DNA of 64,000 nucleotides from Sinotaia quadrata (Eukaryota > Mollusca > Gastropoda > Architaenioglossa > Viviparidae). The notes beneath the pieces are model-generated. The model was not told the origin of the DNA, ran no database searches, and saw nothing but the letters and a program-made list of their open reading frames with translations. Position 1 is the first letter of the stretch. The number at the start of each line of letters is the position of its first letter. Shown here piece by piece: positions 1-12,897 of the stretch. The translations under genes and the position numbers were made by a program. The stretch spans positions 116,951,973 through 117,015,972 of the forward strand of contig CM054180.1 of the NCBI GenBank assembly GCA_028829895.1, read 5' to 3'.

Positions 1-69
1 GACAGTGTTCATTTCCAACAGGTATTTCAGAACTATTCAATTACATTACTTTGTGTCAGACATGTAATT

Positions 70-256
70 AAAGCTGCATTGATGCATACGAAAAAGCTAC
101 ATTGATGTATACGAAAAAGCTACATTGATGTATACGAAAAAGCTACATTGGTGTGTACGAAAAAGCTTCATTGATGAATACGAAAAGCTACATTGATGTA
201 TACGAAAAAGCTACATTGATATATATACGAAAAAGCTACATTGATATATATGAAAA
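70..256. repeat. 23-bp minisatellite, about 8 copies
   Basis: Tandem units of about 23 bp built around AAGCTACATTGATGTATACG, with small indels. The last copies drift to TATATATACG. No gene is seen here. Confidence 0.9.
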
Positions 257-310
257 TGTTAGAAAATAGTAGATATAAATTAATCATATACCTTCATAAC
301 TATAAACGTT

Positions 311-540
311 GTGATTAGTGGGCGTGTTTGAATTTGCTTTTGACTTGTTTGGGTTTTATTGGCTTTGTTTCGTTGGATTGTCCTGCTGGGGTTTTTGTTG
401 GGTTTGTTTTACTGGGTTTATTTTGTTGGAGTTTGTTGTGCTTGCTCTTGCTCTTGCTAGGTTCGTTTTTGCTGGGTTTGTTTTGTTGTGGTTTTAATTG
501 TTATTTTGTAAAGTTCTTTTTAAATCTGCAATGACACATT
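311..540 (+). repeat. Degenerate G/T-rich low-complexity tract
   Basis: The tract is almost only T and G on this strand, with recurrent TTTGTTGGGTTTG-like words. It stays open for 68 codons, giving a Leu/Phe/Gly/Cys-rich translation that follows from composition. I do not regard it as a gene. Confidence 0.6.
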
Positions 541-1930
541 TTGTTCAACTACAGACATACCGTGCAAAAAAAAAATATTTTAAAATTTCACATGCTGCCA
601 AGATTGTGCGCTGAATTACTAATATAGCTATAGTATAAATTCTAACCATTTGATTGGTGTTCATGGCTGCATGAGAAGGACTAAGCTTGTGCATGTTTTG
701 ATCAACTACAAATTTTGACACTAATTAAGCCCAGTTAATTAGTGTTTTCATTTGTAAGAAATAAATTGACCTTTTTTTTAAAAAAATTCAATATAGCCCT
801 GGAACGTCTGCTTCGCCTTGTGTTGTACAGAGAGGAACATTAAAATGTATTGATTGGATGAGACCACCAGACTTTTAACGTAAATGACTGCTTTGCTGGC
901 TATAGAGATCTGTCAAGATTTTCCCCTTAGACATTGAAAAGCTGTATAATTGCATCGCCATTTAAGTTTAGATTGGGCAGCTATTTCCTATAAAATTAAA
1001 ATTTAAAACACTTTCGTGAGAGAAAGATATAGTCCGTAATTGATTTTACTTTTAAAAAAATAAAAATTTTAAAAAACAGGATATCATTTGCACAACAACA
1101 ACAAAATTAAAGAAATAAATTGTTCATTAATAAACAGTTTTGTTTAGAAAAGTGATGAACGTCTCAATGTCTGAGAGAAAGCTACGAAAGAATACGTGAA
1201 TGATTAGGACATACATAAATGCACTAACTTTCAATGTTCACTTCAAAACGTAATGACAGGGTTGTGCCTCTTTACGAACCAGCGGATCAGTAAGAAGACA
1301 TGACATATTTAAATGTCTGGACTGCGTAGTGATATACTGTGAGCGTGTTTTAATGGGCGTAGAAAAAAATGACAGAGTCATTTCTTTCCCTCTTTGAAGA
1401 AAATAGTAGTTATAACTCGTTCACATCTATCCAATCAGTTGTTTAGTGTCAAACTGTTGACCACACTCGGAGGTCAAAGCCTTATAATCTCAAAACTAAT
1501 TATTGCGAGTGTTGTGAGGCGTTCCCACACAGAAGCAGTCTATAAATTGCATTTCTCCAAACTGTTCATATCGATGCGCAAATCCAATTAGGGAAAAGCT
1601 GAAAATCCCTGGGCGACTATTGAAAATGTTCCTGGACTGGCTAGTGAGCGATGGCTGTTTCAAGAGGTGGGGAGAACTGATTGCTTCCGTGGTGTCTTAC
1701 TTCGGATTGACCATTTTCCTCTTTCCGTATTTCCTTTTAGTAAAAATCTTTACCCCAAGATTTTATTGTCCTCATTAGGCGAAACTTACGCGTTTTTGTT
1801 TATATCATCATCATTATTACAACTGCAGAACTAGTCATCATATATATCATTATTATCGTTGTCCTCATTATTATCATCCTTTTCATAATATTAAGAGCAT
1901 TATCCACACCATGATTTTAGTAATAATAAT
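541..1930. other. Spacer without recognisable gene
   Basis: AT-rich sequence. Short reading frames (for example 1394-1591) have no recognisable domain or splice context. I see no repeat or RNA gene. Confidence 0.5.
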
Positions 1931-1931
1931 T

Positions 1932-1959
1932 TATCATCATCATCATCATCATCATCATT
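1932..1959. repeat. (CAT)n microsatellite
   Basis: About nine uninterrupted CAT triplets, directly beside the retrotransposon relic that follows. Confidence 0.9.
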
Positions 1960-2197
1960 ATTCAGCCTTTTTCAACGACTTCTGTTTGGCTGTCGGTTGT
2001 GAACCAAAGTCTCGGAATCTTACCAAGATTTTACGGACTCTGTGGGCACTTCCGAAAAGCGCTGCTTTGAGTAGTGGAACGAGTCTGTGGTTTCCAGGGA
2101 GTTTATTTAGACAGTCTTCCAACTTAGATGTTACTTTCCCCAAGGCTCCTTTCACTAAAGGTACCATTTCTGCTTTTACATTCCACAGCCTCTGGAT
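1958..2197 (-). pseudogene. Relic of non-LTR retrotransposon reverse transcriptase C-terminus
   Basis: On the minus strand an open stretch of 80 codons reads through WNVKAEMVPLVKGALG and, about 35 residues later, LKAALFGSAHRVRKIL. This resembles the conserved tail found after the reverse transcriptase in many animal non-LTR elements (pattern W..K..VVP.V.GALG.V...L, then a short block L.KAALLGSA.ILRK.L). The family memory is approximate and I could not search it. Only this end is present: a stop lies just upstream (2198-2200) and no catalytic YxDD motif is seen nearby. It is best read as a 5'-truncated dead copy. Confidence 0.5.
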
Positions 2198-2202
2198 TTA
2201 GG

Positions 2203-3141
2203 TATTTTTCTATTATTTTCCCTTTCTTTTGTTTTTATGTTTCTATCATTGGAACAGCGACATCAATGATTGTTACTTGTGATTTTGTGTACATGTAAAC
2301 TTTGGTCAAAGAATGTTATGAGAGCTATCTTTTTCCAACAAAATTTACTACCTCTGTTCACATCGCAGTTTAATCTTTTTTTTAAATAATCGCTAACTCT
2401 TTATCAGAGTTATCTCTTTTTTAAATCAGGGTTATCTCTAATTACATCACAGCTGAATCTATTTAAATTAGCTATTTCTCCGATAAAAGTTATACAATTG
2501 CAAATCAGATTCCTAGTCATGTTAATCAAGTTCACACAAAAAGTAGCGAACAAACAAAATGTAATCTAATGCATTTTGTTACGTGCGTACATGTCAACTG
2601 CACATCTAAGACACACAATATATTTTTAAATTACAAAGTAAAATGAAATCATTAGCTTGTACAAAGTACGTGTATTGTGCTTTGTCCACAACCAATGATG
2701 GATTTTACACTTTATTATGGATTTTTTAAAAAAACAAATTAACTTTGCAGCACAGTTTTCAAATGAAACCAATAAAATTAGCACTTTAATGCAGACAGAA
2801 ACGGTGGAGGGAAAACGAAATGGAGAAAAAAGAATTCTTTAGAAAATGAGATGGAAATTGGACTGGAGAGCGATGGAGGGAAAAAAATTTGGTCAAATTC
2901 AGTATTAACTTAGTCGGGCGGCTGATTGATTACCTTCTTCTATGTCATGAAGAGTTGCTGCCTCTGTGTTTATACGTAATTACTGCCCTTTTTTCCTCAA
3001 TCGACAAGATGCCATCTTTCTTTCTTATATGGAGAGGACTCATTTTTGAAGAGTCATTTGCTAAACTATCTTACTTGAACTTCGACGTTGAGATGAGAAT
3101 CTAACATTAAATAGAGAAATATATTTTCTTAAATGCACTTT

Positions 3142-3145
<4 letters not shown>
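2203..3145. other. Spacer, nothing recognised
   Basis: AT-rich single-copy sequence. A 71-codon frame at 2889-3104 has no recognisable domain. Confidence 0.5.

Positions 3146-3215
<70 letters not shown>
3146..3215. repeat. (GT)n-(GA)n compound microsatellite
   Basis: About 22 GT units pass directly into about 13 GA units. Confidence 0.95.
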
Positions 3216-3273
3216 TTGGTGGACACGTGGATTAGACGATGAATTGATGAATTAGTGGATAACGTTCGGATTG

Positions 3274-3471
3274 AAGCCTGAATGAAATGTTGCGTGACTG
3301 GATGAAATGTTGCGTGACTGAATGAAATGTCATATGAGTGAATGAAATGTTGCGTAACTGAATTAAATATTACATGATCGGATGAAATGTTGCGTGACTG
3401 AATTAAATATTACATGATCGGATGAAATGTTGCGTGACTGAATGAAATGTTGCGTGACTGGATGCAACTAT
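3274..3471. repeat. 20-bp minisatellite, about 9-10 copies
   Basis: Units follow GAATGAAATGTTGCGTGACT, with diverged copies (TTAAATATTACATGATCG) interleaved. The interleaving suggests a two-unit higher-order duplication. Confidence 0.9.
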
Positions 3472-3488
3472 TCAGGAGGGTGACAGGA

Positions 3489-3679
3489 AAGATGGATGGA
3501 TTGTCGGACGGACGGGTGGGTGGATGGATGGATAGATGGATGGATTGATGGATAAACGGATAGATGGATGGGTGGATGGATAGATGGATGGATTGATGGA
3601 TGGATTGGTGGATAAACAGATAGATGGATGGATGGATGGATGAATAGATGGATGGATGGATACCAAATGGATAGAAAGA
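3489..3679. repeat. (GGAT/GATA)n degenerate tetranucleotide array
   Basis: Interrupted TGGA/TAGA repeats. The minus strand translates as Ser-Ile-His-Pro repeats in two frames. These are products of the tetranucleotide and not genes. Confidence 0.95.
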
Positions 3680-3876
3680 CGGTCACAATTAGAGAGAAAG
3701 AACAAATAAGGTAAACAAAAATTTAAAAAAAATAATAGCAGAATGCTTGACTGGTGAGTTACATTGTACTCTGAAAAATTATAAAATGTCACGTGAGCAA
3801 GCGCTTATACTGAGAATACTGAGTCTAAGTCTGTTTCCACCAATGATGGCTTTGATACTGCCTGACCATTTATAAT

Positions 3877-4270
3877 GCTTCCTGCTCACTGCTGTTAACA
3901 CATCTATTGTACACTTCACACTTCCTGCTCACTGCTGTTAATACAACTATTGTACACTTCACACTTCCTGCTCACTGCTGTTAATACATCTATTGTACAC
4001 TTCACACTTCCTGCTCACTGCTGTTAATACATCTATTGTACACTTCACACTATTGTACACTTCACACTTCCTGCTCACTGCTGTTAAAACATCTATTGTA
4101 CACTTCACACTTCCTGCTCACTGCTGTTAACACATCTATTGTACACTTCACACTTCCTGCTCACTGCTGTTAACACATCTCTTGTACACTTCACACTTCC
4201 TGCTCACTGCTGCTAACACATCTATTGTACACTTCACACTTCCTGCTCACTGCTATATCTATTGTACACT
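3877..4270. repeat. 43-bp minisatellite, about 9 copies
   Basis: Each unit contains TTCCTGCTCACTGCTGTTAA followed by CATCTATTGTACACTTCACA. Copies differ by one or two bases, and one copy carries an internal short duplication near 4045. Confidence 0.95.
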
Positions 4271-5000
4271 TCATACTCTCGAACCAGCTTCATTTTTTAA
4301 AATTCGGCTCTATCGAATTTTTTCCATTTGTGACTTGTATTAAGCTTGTACAATAATTATCACTCTTAAAAGAAAGAGAAAGGAAACAGAAGAGACAAAA
4401 CATCAACAACAAAAACCCTGAAGAAATAACTCTTCGAACTCAGCAGTTTATTTTACATCAGTTTTCGGTCGTTCACCTCATTACCCGAGGCCCAGGAGCA
4501 ACGCGAAAGGAAAACGGTTCAATTAAAGCCGTACAAAAAAGAAAAAAAGAAAAGAAAAAATGGAAAACAGAACCCTGATGCACGAACCCTAACTCTTGTC
4601 TCCGTACATTTCGAAACTCGAGTTATGTTTTCCTTTACCGTCAGTGTTTCTGCCTGCAAAGTTAGCGACCGTCAATGAGCATAAGACTGGAGTGAAAAGT
4701 GCGCAAACCCATAAAACGCAAATATATGATGTAATAAATATACTTTTTTTTAAGTAAACACCCTTCTGGGCCTAAAAAATAAATAAATACAGTTTTAAGT
4801 GTGTCCATGATTCTTTGATATTAATTACTTCTTCTGGTCACTGCTTCATTTACGACAGCATTTCTGTTGAGATTTCATGCCTGTCTGACCACTGCGATGT
4901 TTTGATGTCTGCTCTTTAACAGAACTGGTACTTTAGGAGTCTTTTAATTTCCCAGGAGTAAAAAGTCAACCTGATTCGTTTCTTCTGTGCTGCGTCGGTC
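4271..5000. other. Spacer, nothing recognised
   Basis: Mixed-composition sequence without a supported exon, repeat or RNA gene. Confidence 0.45.
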
Positions 5001-5207
5001 TTTCTTCTTCTTCTTCTTCTCCTCTTCCTTCTTTTCTCAGTAGCAGTAGTAGTTCCGTTTAAGAAACAGGTCAGTTGATTTCTCCAAGAATACTTTGATT
5101 CTCTTTCCCGTTAGCACCGGCTAGTTCATTCTGTCTTCGGTCCCTGTCTCGCAATCTTTCTCTTATCCACTTTCACTCTCTATCTCTCAGAGTATCTCCC
5201 ATCTCTC

Positions 5208-5272
<65 letters not shown>
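5001..5272. repeat. (TTC)n and (CT)n microsatellites
   Basis: A short TTC run at 5003-5026 is followed by CT-rich sequence that becomes a nearly pure CT run at about 5198-5270. It lies just left of LTR-like copy A, and a second CT run lies just right of that element. Confidence 0.9.
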
Positions 5273-5273
<1 letters not shown>

Positions 5274-5340
5274 TTTCTCTGTAATTTTTTTTCTCTGTTT
5301 ATCGTCATCTCTCTACTTATGGCTTTTCGCTCTTTATGTC

Positions 5341-6992
5341 TGTGGCAGAGTAAATTTGCCTAACCCTATTTCTAGACTTAATTGTTATATAAACTGTTAA
5401 ATTGTCAGATGACCCGACCTTGGGCACTCGTGATGGTATTTTTTGTAAGTGTGTCAGTGTTGGGGTAAACAACTCGAGTTGAGAATATGCTAGAAAATAT
5501 CTGATGCAATCAAAACCATTTCCAACTGGATTAGTATTTTTTTTCTGACTAATAGTCTCATACTTATTCGTATCAATTTCATCCAATGGGGATGAACCGG
5601 AAGTTTCTTAGTTGCAGAAATATTCTATTCTAATCATTTTGAATTTGAATATAATTCGAGTCTGGTCATAAAGGCAATTGTTAGCTTATGGTAAGTTAAC
5701 TGACAGATAAAGGAAAATTGGACTTAGAGTATTTCGTACATGTTTGCTATTGATCTATGATTTGAACTGGAGAATGTTTTATGTAATTGAACCATTATTT
5801 TACTACATTGTACATTATACTTGTTAATTTAGATGCTATATTTTTTTTTGCTGTGTGTGTATCAGGATAATGAATATTGTTGCAGGATTTTGTAAGTTGA
5901 GAATGATTATAAGAGAGAAAGGAGCTTAGAGATGAAATATACCTGAATTTTAGTGCTGCCTTAATTTGACTTTTGCAGAGCAGAGAAAGCCCTTTTTGGT
6001 TGTCATTTCACGCTACAGTGACTACTGTACTCTACTTGAATATCTAGGTGTGTGCATCCAGCATTGTTGTCAACTTATCAGTAAATCAGTGATGTTGTAA
6101 GTTGATTCCTGTGGATTCCATTTGAGAACCAATATGGCGGAGATTTGCGTTTGGTCTCAAGAATTAATTAAAATCATTGTAAAAATGTATCATGGTGTGT
6201 TGACTGATGCACATGAAACTTTGAGAATATTCCTCCTGATCTATTTTTAGCACATGTAAAATACAGGACGATTCTCTATGACATGCTTGGAGAGTGCGTC
6301 AAAGATTCTGGAACAGTCGTGTAATAGGAGACCTCGCCTAAATTATGAAAGTCAGTGACTTATTGCAAACAGCATAGTTGCAAAACACTTGCCGGTGACA
6401 GCTGTCGTCTTTGAACAGGTTATGTGTATCGACTTTAACTATTTCTCTAAAACTCCATTTTCATTTCTGTGATGATATCCATGAACTTCAATATGTATTT
6501 ATGTTATTTGACTGCTTATGTCTATGGTAGGATAAACTGAACAATTGTCAAGTGTTAACCGAACATTGTTTTGAAGTGATGTAAATGTCAACACTCTTGA
6601 TTATATTCATACTTTATATATTTGATTGTTGATTTAATAAATTTATTGTTAAATTTATTCACATTCTGACACATATTGATAACCATATGTTGAAAAGACA
6701 TGGGTGGATGGGGACTCGCTAAATATAGTTTAAAGACGGATATGTCTTCTCCTTTGGTAAGAAGGTTTCCACCAATAGAACTATTGTGTGACGGTAAATG
6801 TTTGTCTTTAATATTGTGGAAGAGAGATAACGTTTACAGCGCCTGCATATCTGCCAAGTGCGGTAGACAAGTGGCGTCTTATGGAGAATTATTAATAATA
6901 TAAATTAAAAGTTTCTATAACTTGTAATTAGTCATGAATGATTAATTAATAATAATTATTATAACCATTAACTATCTGGCGTTGTCCTCACT
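5341..6992 (+). mobile_element. LTR-like element copy A
   Basis: This 1652-bp segment starts TGTGGCAGAGTAAATTTGCC and ends in GGCGTTGTCCTCACT. It aligns by eye along its length with copy D and with the reverse complements of copies B and C. Shared landmarks are the AGTAAATTTGCC start, a block with GGGCACTC and GTGTCAG near the 5' end, an ATAAATTTATTGTTAAATTT block near 6640, and a 3' part with TGGGTGGATGG, GTCTTCTCC and GTAAGAAGG. Flanking 5-mers ATGTC and CTGTC match 4 of 5, as expected for an old 5-bp target duplication. No gag/pol frames are seen. A solo LTR is the simplest reading, and a long non-autonomous element is the alternative. Confidence 0.65.
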
Positions 6993-7013
6993 CTGTCACT
7001 CTATTCCTGTACG

Positions 7014-7052
<39 letters not shown>
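7014..7052. repeat. (CT)n microsatellite
   Basis: CT run immediately right of LTR-like copy A, mirroring the CT run on its left. The element probably split a pre-existing CT array. Confidence 0.9.
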
Positions 7053-7344
7053 GTATTTATCTGACTGTCACATTATCTCTTGTCCCTGTTTCTCTCTCCA
7101 ACCCCACCCTTTTTCTTTCTCCCTCCTAGAGAGAAGACAGAGGAGAAAAACAAAACCACGGATGAATAATTCCATTTAATATCTCTTTCATGAAAACAGA
7201 GATTTCCCATTGTTATTGTCGAAAAGATAACTCCTCGTAACCTAATCAAAATGCCTGTGTACACAACAGAACGTTCCGCTGGTTTCTTTAACACTCGAGT
7301 CTGTGGGTTGCAGAATAAGAAACAATCTGAGATCAGCAGTGCTG
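7053..7344. other. Spacer, nothing recognised
   Basis: Pyrimidine-rich sequence grading into mixed composition. No exon or repeat is supported. Confidence 0.4.
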
Positions 7345-7695
7345 CCTAAGATGGCCACATTGATATAATTCTGCCTAATATGGCCACTATAATAATTCTG
7401 CATAAGATGGCCACAATAGTAAGTCTGCCTAAGATGGCCACATTGATATAATTCTGCCTAATATGTCCACTATAATAAGTCTGCCTAAGATGACCACATT
7501 GATAATTCTGCCCAATGTGGCCACAATAATAAGTCTGCCTAATATGGCCACATTGATATAATTCTGCCTAATATGGCCACAATAATAAGTCTGCCTAAGA
7601 AGACCACATTGATAATTCTGCCTAATGTGGCCACAATAATAAGTCTGCATGAGATGACCACATTGGTAATTCTACCTAAGATGACCACCTTGACA
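7345..7695. repeat. Alternating minisatellite, 26-32-bp units, about 12 copies
   Basis: Alternating units share the core TCTGCCTAA.ATGGCCAC followed by ATTGATA or AATAATAAG. The alternation indicates a dimeric higher-order unit. Minus-strand open frames across it are repeat artefacts. Confidence 0.9.
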
Positions 7696-8163
7696 TATTT
7701 TCTCCTAGCTGCGACCTTATAGAATGGTAATATTTCTAAATGCAACGACCTAACTACTGTTGACTGTACCATTCACTTATTTCCTCTGCCCTCAAGTGGG
7801 GTGTTGGCTGGCTTAGCTGTTCTAGCAGAGATTAGCACACTTTCTAATCTCATCTTTAAGAACGCTTTTGAAATTTCATTTCAAACACTCAACTAAGGAA
7901 CTTGTCGAAGACACAATTATAGCAGGAAATGTCAGTTCACGTCACTTGCTCCTTCTCATCCTCTTTTAATCAGAAAGCAAACTGACTGAATCTGTGTTTT
8001 CGAGTACTTTCACAACCTCTTGGATTTATCCAACTTCATCTAAAGCAATTTTTATTTTTCTTAGAGATTTTAGTTTCCATTTTGATTGTCCTTCAAGTCT
8101 ACGAATGAAACAATTTGACACTTTCTTTATATTTAGAACTTAAAATACTCGATTTGCTTTGGC
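7696..8163. other. Spacer, nothing recognised
   Basis: Single-copy AT-rich sequence with no supportable feature. Confidence 0.4.
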
Positions 8164-8470
8164 AGGAATGCACTATCCTGCAACAGTGAGCTATGTTCCC
8201 TTGCAACATAGAGTTACGCCACCTACCCACCCTGCAACAGAGAGTTATGTCCCCAGTCAACATCGAGTCATGTCCCTGTGCAAAATTGAGTTATATCCCT
8301 TTGAAACAGCCGTTATGTCCCCTTTCAACATAGAGTTATGTCCCCTGCAACAGTAAGTTATGTCCCCCTAAAACGGCGAGTTGTGTGCCCGTTTAACAGC
8401 GAGTTGTGTGCCCGTTTAACAAGCGAGTTATGTCCCCATGTAACAGCGAGTTATGTCCCACTGCAAAAGC
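8164..8470. repeat. Degenerate minisatellite, about 20-24-bp units, about 13 copies
   Basis: Recurring word GAGTTATGTCCCC followed by .TGCAACA. Units vary in length, so the array is older or less homogenised than its neighbours. Confidence 0.85.
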
Positions 8471-10578
8471 ATACCATGCATGATGAGGTGCGTACTGCTA
8501 AATAGAAACATGCCCAAGTTTGGAGGGAGAGGATTGCTTCTGGCATCACCGTTCACAGATAAATGAATGTCAGAAACTGTCAACTAAAACCAGTCATCGA
8601 GCAAGAAGCTGTTGGCGTTCGTCGATAAATTAATGGCAAGGATTTTCCTTTAATTCAATGATTACCACTTTACTTTGCCCGCTAGTAATTTTCCTTACGT
8701 CTTCGTAAACGATTCAAAGATAAAGTGAAGGCACCAGAAATCGCCCTGGTTATTCTTTCTTTCTTTCTTGATTATTGGTTAATGATTCATGGATGGGGAG
8801 GGGGGTATTCATATAGAACTGAACTACCCATCACCAAAAAGATTCCAACGAAGAGTTTAGATTTTACATTTCTATTTATAATGTGTGATCTCAGCGCTCG
8901 GGATTTCCAAAGATCATTCACTCGGCACTGTGCACCAAAGTCATCTCATCCTTACATCCATTTGAACATTGTTCACACTTACTGATGTTGTTAACACCTC
9001 TCTATCAACTAGAATATTCCCCGTGGTTCATTAAACGGTGGGGGTTTTTTTTAAACTAAATATTGTCAGTTCTTAACTCTAATGATCTATGAAAAAGTAA
9101 GCCATAATCCAATTCTATTTTGTCATTTCTGAATAAGTGTTCTACATAGCATGCGCTCCAGAAACTTCAGAAATTTCAACACAAAGCCCTTGAAACATAA
9201 GAACCCTTAGAACCCGCACACCACTCGTCTCCATACCCATTGCCTCTCCTCGTCACTCACTGCATGCTCTCCAGAGAATCAAGTACGGGTGTTATTCGCG
9301 CTCTGCTATGTAAACTGCCTGCCTCCAGTCCGAAGTTCCTGTCTGAACTCACCTTTGCATTGCGTACACCCCCTTCTCGATGCATGCACTCCCTCATCCC
9401 ACCCCGTACTCCATTTTCTTAATGTACCCGTCAGGAAAAACTAAAACGGGTGCTCAACGTTTTTGTTGATATAAGATGTTTTATAAAGTAAGTCTTCAGC
9501 TTTCACTGGTTTTGTTTAAGCAAGTTCGTCCTTTCTTCCTCTCCCTTTCCCACGTGTGTTGTTCCACTTGTTAGCTTTCGAGACAAGAGCTGTCGGATTT
9601 TGTCTCGGCAAATTCCGTTCACTTCATAAGCCAGCCATGTTCCCTCCAGAGACCGCTGTGTTTTCTTCTCTCTGCTCATGCCTGTGTCTTACATTGCGGC
9701 AATTGTGACACGCGATGTGTCATAAATAACATCCATTTTGGCCGCTCTATCGGCCACGTGTTACAAGTTCAAAGAAGTTAGATTCCACATATTTGCTTCA
9801 TCAATAAAATGTGTCGACTATAAAAATCATCAAACAAGAAGGAAACGGATGGGTGAGTGGGGAAAATTTCAGTTATCTCCCTTATCCGTCCGCCATTCTT
9901 GAACGGCCAGAATCCACGTTTTGCCCAAAGCCAATAGTTTTATAAAATTATCATCCTTTACCATCTATGTGTACCTCTGTCAACTAAATGAATCCTTCAA
10001 TATACAAAATGTTTAAACAATTAAGTAAACGAACTGACATCTACTGCATTACTGACAGCAGTTTCACGTTTTTTTGTTTTTTTTTTACTGAAACAGGTTG
10101 CAATGCATCAGGAGTCGAAGGAAAATGTGTAAGTAGGAGAGACACGGCAGTCGTTACAATGAATGTCATTTTCTTCCATATTTATAAACACCTTCAATTT
10201 TACTCCTGCGTCTTGTGAACTAATTAAATTAGCTGTAACACTTGAAACAGGACAGCTATCTTCGCTTGCCTCATCATTCCTTGACACGCCATTAAAATAA
10301 ACTCATTCTTGGTAGAATTTATTTTTTTTTAAAAAAAGAAAACGTTGTCTTGCTTGTCTTGAATTCTGTGATGCCACCGGCAATTTCTTGATTCTTGATT
10401 TCACCTGTCACTCTGACCCCCACATGTGACTCGTACATGTCACTGCTCTATCAATGTCTTCACACGGTTCACATAAAAACAGTATGCCATCGTGCCAACT
10501 GGACAAAACTCGTTCAGATATTAAACTGGACATTGCATGGTTCTCGTGACGGCATTCCGATTCCCACTGCTGTGTCCA
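8471..10578. other. Spacer of about 2.1 kb, no gene supported
   Basis: Mixed sequence. Open frames at 8725-8985, 9240-9422 and 9988-10218 lack recognisable domains or convincing splice contexts. No repeat family is recognised. Confidence 0.4.
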
Positions 10579-10660
10579 ACGTCATCTAGACAGCATACGT
10601 CACCTAGACAGCATACGTCACCTAGGCAGCATACGTCATCTAGACAGCATACGTCACCTT
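10579..10660. repeat. 18-bp minisatellite, about 4.5 copies
   Basis: Units follow CAGCATACGTCACCTAGA. Each unit carries TACGTCA, a CRE-like half site on the minus strand. Confidence 0.9.
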
Positions 10661-12035
10661 GCTCTGTCTGGTTCCCCTGTGTCCCCCTACCCGGTTTATA
10701 TTTCCAAATGTCGCATTGATTCCATTAGCTCCATCTTAAAAGACCGGTGACACGGTTGTAAACTGCACAATCCCATTATTGACCAAGTACACGCTTATGT
10801 ACGGGAGGTAACTACAGCTTTAACCTTCCGCCAGGAAAACTTACATGTAAGTGGATTACCTCTCTTGAACTGGCCGTGAATCGTCCAAAACTAGGAATCG
10901 GAAATTTTGACATGCAAAGCGAGAGTGAAAATACACGACCTAATTCTACTGCTGTGATGTTTAGTTTCGCAACCTATCAAACATCACTAGAACGTCTTTT
11001 CTGTGTTCTTTTCTCTTTTTTAGGAAATTTTATTTTATATAGTAATTGTTCGATGTGCATGAGTAATGTTCACTCGTGAGGCAAACAATAGGAACTGTTA
11101 TATAAATTCTAATTATAAATTTATAATCAAGTCATTATCTGTATCATTAGTGCACTTTTTATAAAGAATGACACACAGTTGTTGGAGAAGTAGACATAGA
11201 TACTTTGAAATCATTATTAAATCGCATTAATAATGTCAGAAATAATTAATGGGACTGTGCATTTGCTAACTAAAACGTTAAAGAAACATCATAAATACTC
11301 CAGGGGTTGGAGGATGGCTTGTTACAGAATGGTACTTTGCATTTTAAATAAAACAAATCAAAACAAAAACAGTCGCATTGAGTTTTAAGTAACTGGAGAC
11401 AAAAAAAATAAAATGAGAAAAATATCAGAAGAGGACTTCTAAAACGAATGTTGATTTCTTCGTAAAGCTGTAAAAATGACAGTAATCCTCAAGCACGACA
11501 CCTCTAGAGAACTTAAACATTTAATATATGTTCATTGGGGAGTGGGGGGGGGGGCGGCTTTTTTGTTGTTATTGTTTAGCACAATATTTAATCGCTGCGT
11601 TACTACTGGCATTTGCTCGCATTTAAATTTTGTTTGAGAACACAAAAGTGTGCTAAAAAGTTGATTTATGCCTTTCTGCGATGTGGTTTATGAATGAATA
11701 TGCTTCGTTCGCTTGTTTAGGTTGAGTATAAAAACGTTCGTTTCCTGTAATATCAAATTTAGATATTAGATAACAGAATACGTCACGTAAAGAGGTTTAT
11801 AAGAGTACTTTATTTGAGCAGAAATAAACTCATTGAGAGCATCGTGCAACGTGCACCGTGAATGACAAGACAACGCGTCATGTGTCCAACTCACTGATAA
11901 TGAAATCAAATACGAGAAATCAATAGCCTGTACAAGTCAAAATCGAAATAAAACAATTCATTGACAATCACTAACCGGGTCTTGTACATGTAGCCTTTAA
12001 TTATATACTTGTTACAACTCTATGCTGCCTACTTG
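10661..12035. other. Spacer, nothing recognised
   Basis: AT-rich sequence with a short G run near 11541. No supported exon or element. Confidence 0.4.
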
Positions 12036-12301
12036 ACATTTACACTGATCTAGTTTTATAACATATATAGGATTGGGGTTTAAAGATGCTATAACATTAA
12101 TACATTAGACATTTACATTGATCTACTTTTATAACAGATATAGGATTTTTGTCTAAAGATGCTTTAACAATAATACATTAGACATTTACACTGATCTAGT
12201 TTTGTAACAGATATATGCTATGACAAAAATACATTAGACATTTACACTGATCTAGTTTCATAACAGATATAGGGATGGGGTTTCTAGCTGCTTTAACAAC
12301 A
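12036..12301. repeat. Long-unit tandem repeat (57-73 bp), 4 copies
   Basis: Each copy starts ACATTTACACTGATCTAGTT and continues through ATAACAGATATAGG. The third copy is shortened by an internal deletion. Confidence 0.85.
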
Positions 12302-12617
12302 ATTCAGAACGTTGTTGGAAGTGGAATTCAAGGATAGATACACAATATAAATAAAGAAGCAGAGAATACCATATAAAATTCAGGAGTTATGTCTCTTTAA
12401 ATATTAGTTGGATGTTTTTCTGCTTATTCTTTTCCTAATATTGTTGATGTCTAGTTCGGTACACAATGCCAATAATATATATTAATTGATATAATTTATT
12501 TTCTTTGGACAACATTTTGTTTTAGATTAAAAACACTGTTTGTGGTCTTATTGTATCGTTGACGGAACCAGTCACCATTCAGAAATTACTTTCACACTTT
12601 CAAACCATTATCTGCGC

Positions 12618-12897
12618 AGAAAAAATGTGGTTGTGTTGTCAAGTGTTTTATTGAAAGTGTTAAGCCGTAACAGTTACATTTCATGGTTGTGTTGTCAAGT
12701 GTTTTAGTGTAAAGTGTTAAGATGTAACAGTTACATTTCATGGTTGTGTTGTCAAGTGTTTTAGTGTAAAGTGTTAAGCCGTAACAGTTACATTTCATGG
12801 TTGTGTTGTCAAGTGTTTTAGTGTAAAGTGTTAAGCCGTAACAGTTACATTTCATGGTTGTGTTGTTAAGTGTTTTATTGAAAGTGTTAACAACATT
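12618..12897. repeat. 57-bp minisatellite, 5 copies
   Basis: Units contain GGTTGTGTTGTCAAGTGTTT and GTAACAGTTACATTTCA. The unit is a multiple of three, so the minus strand stays open for 111 codons as a 19-residue repeat. I treat that frame as a repeat artefact. Confidence 0.93.
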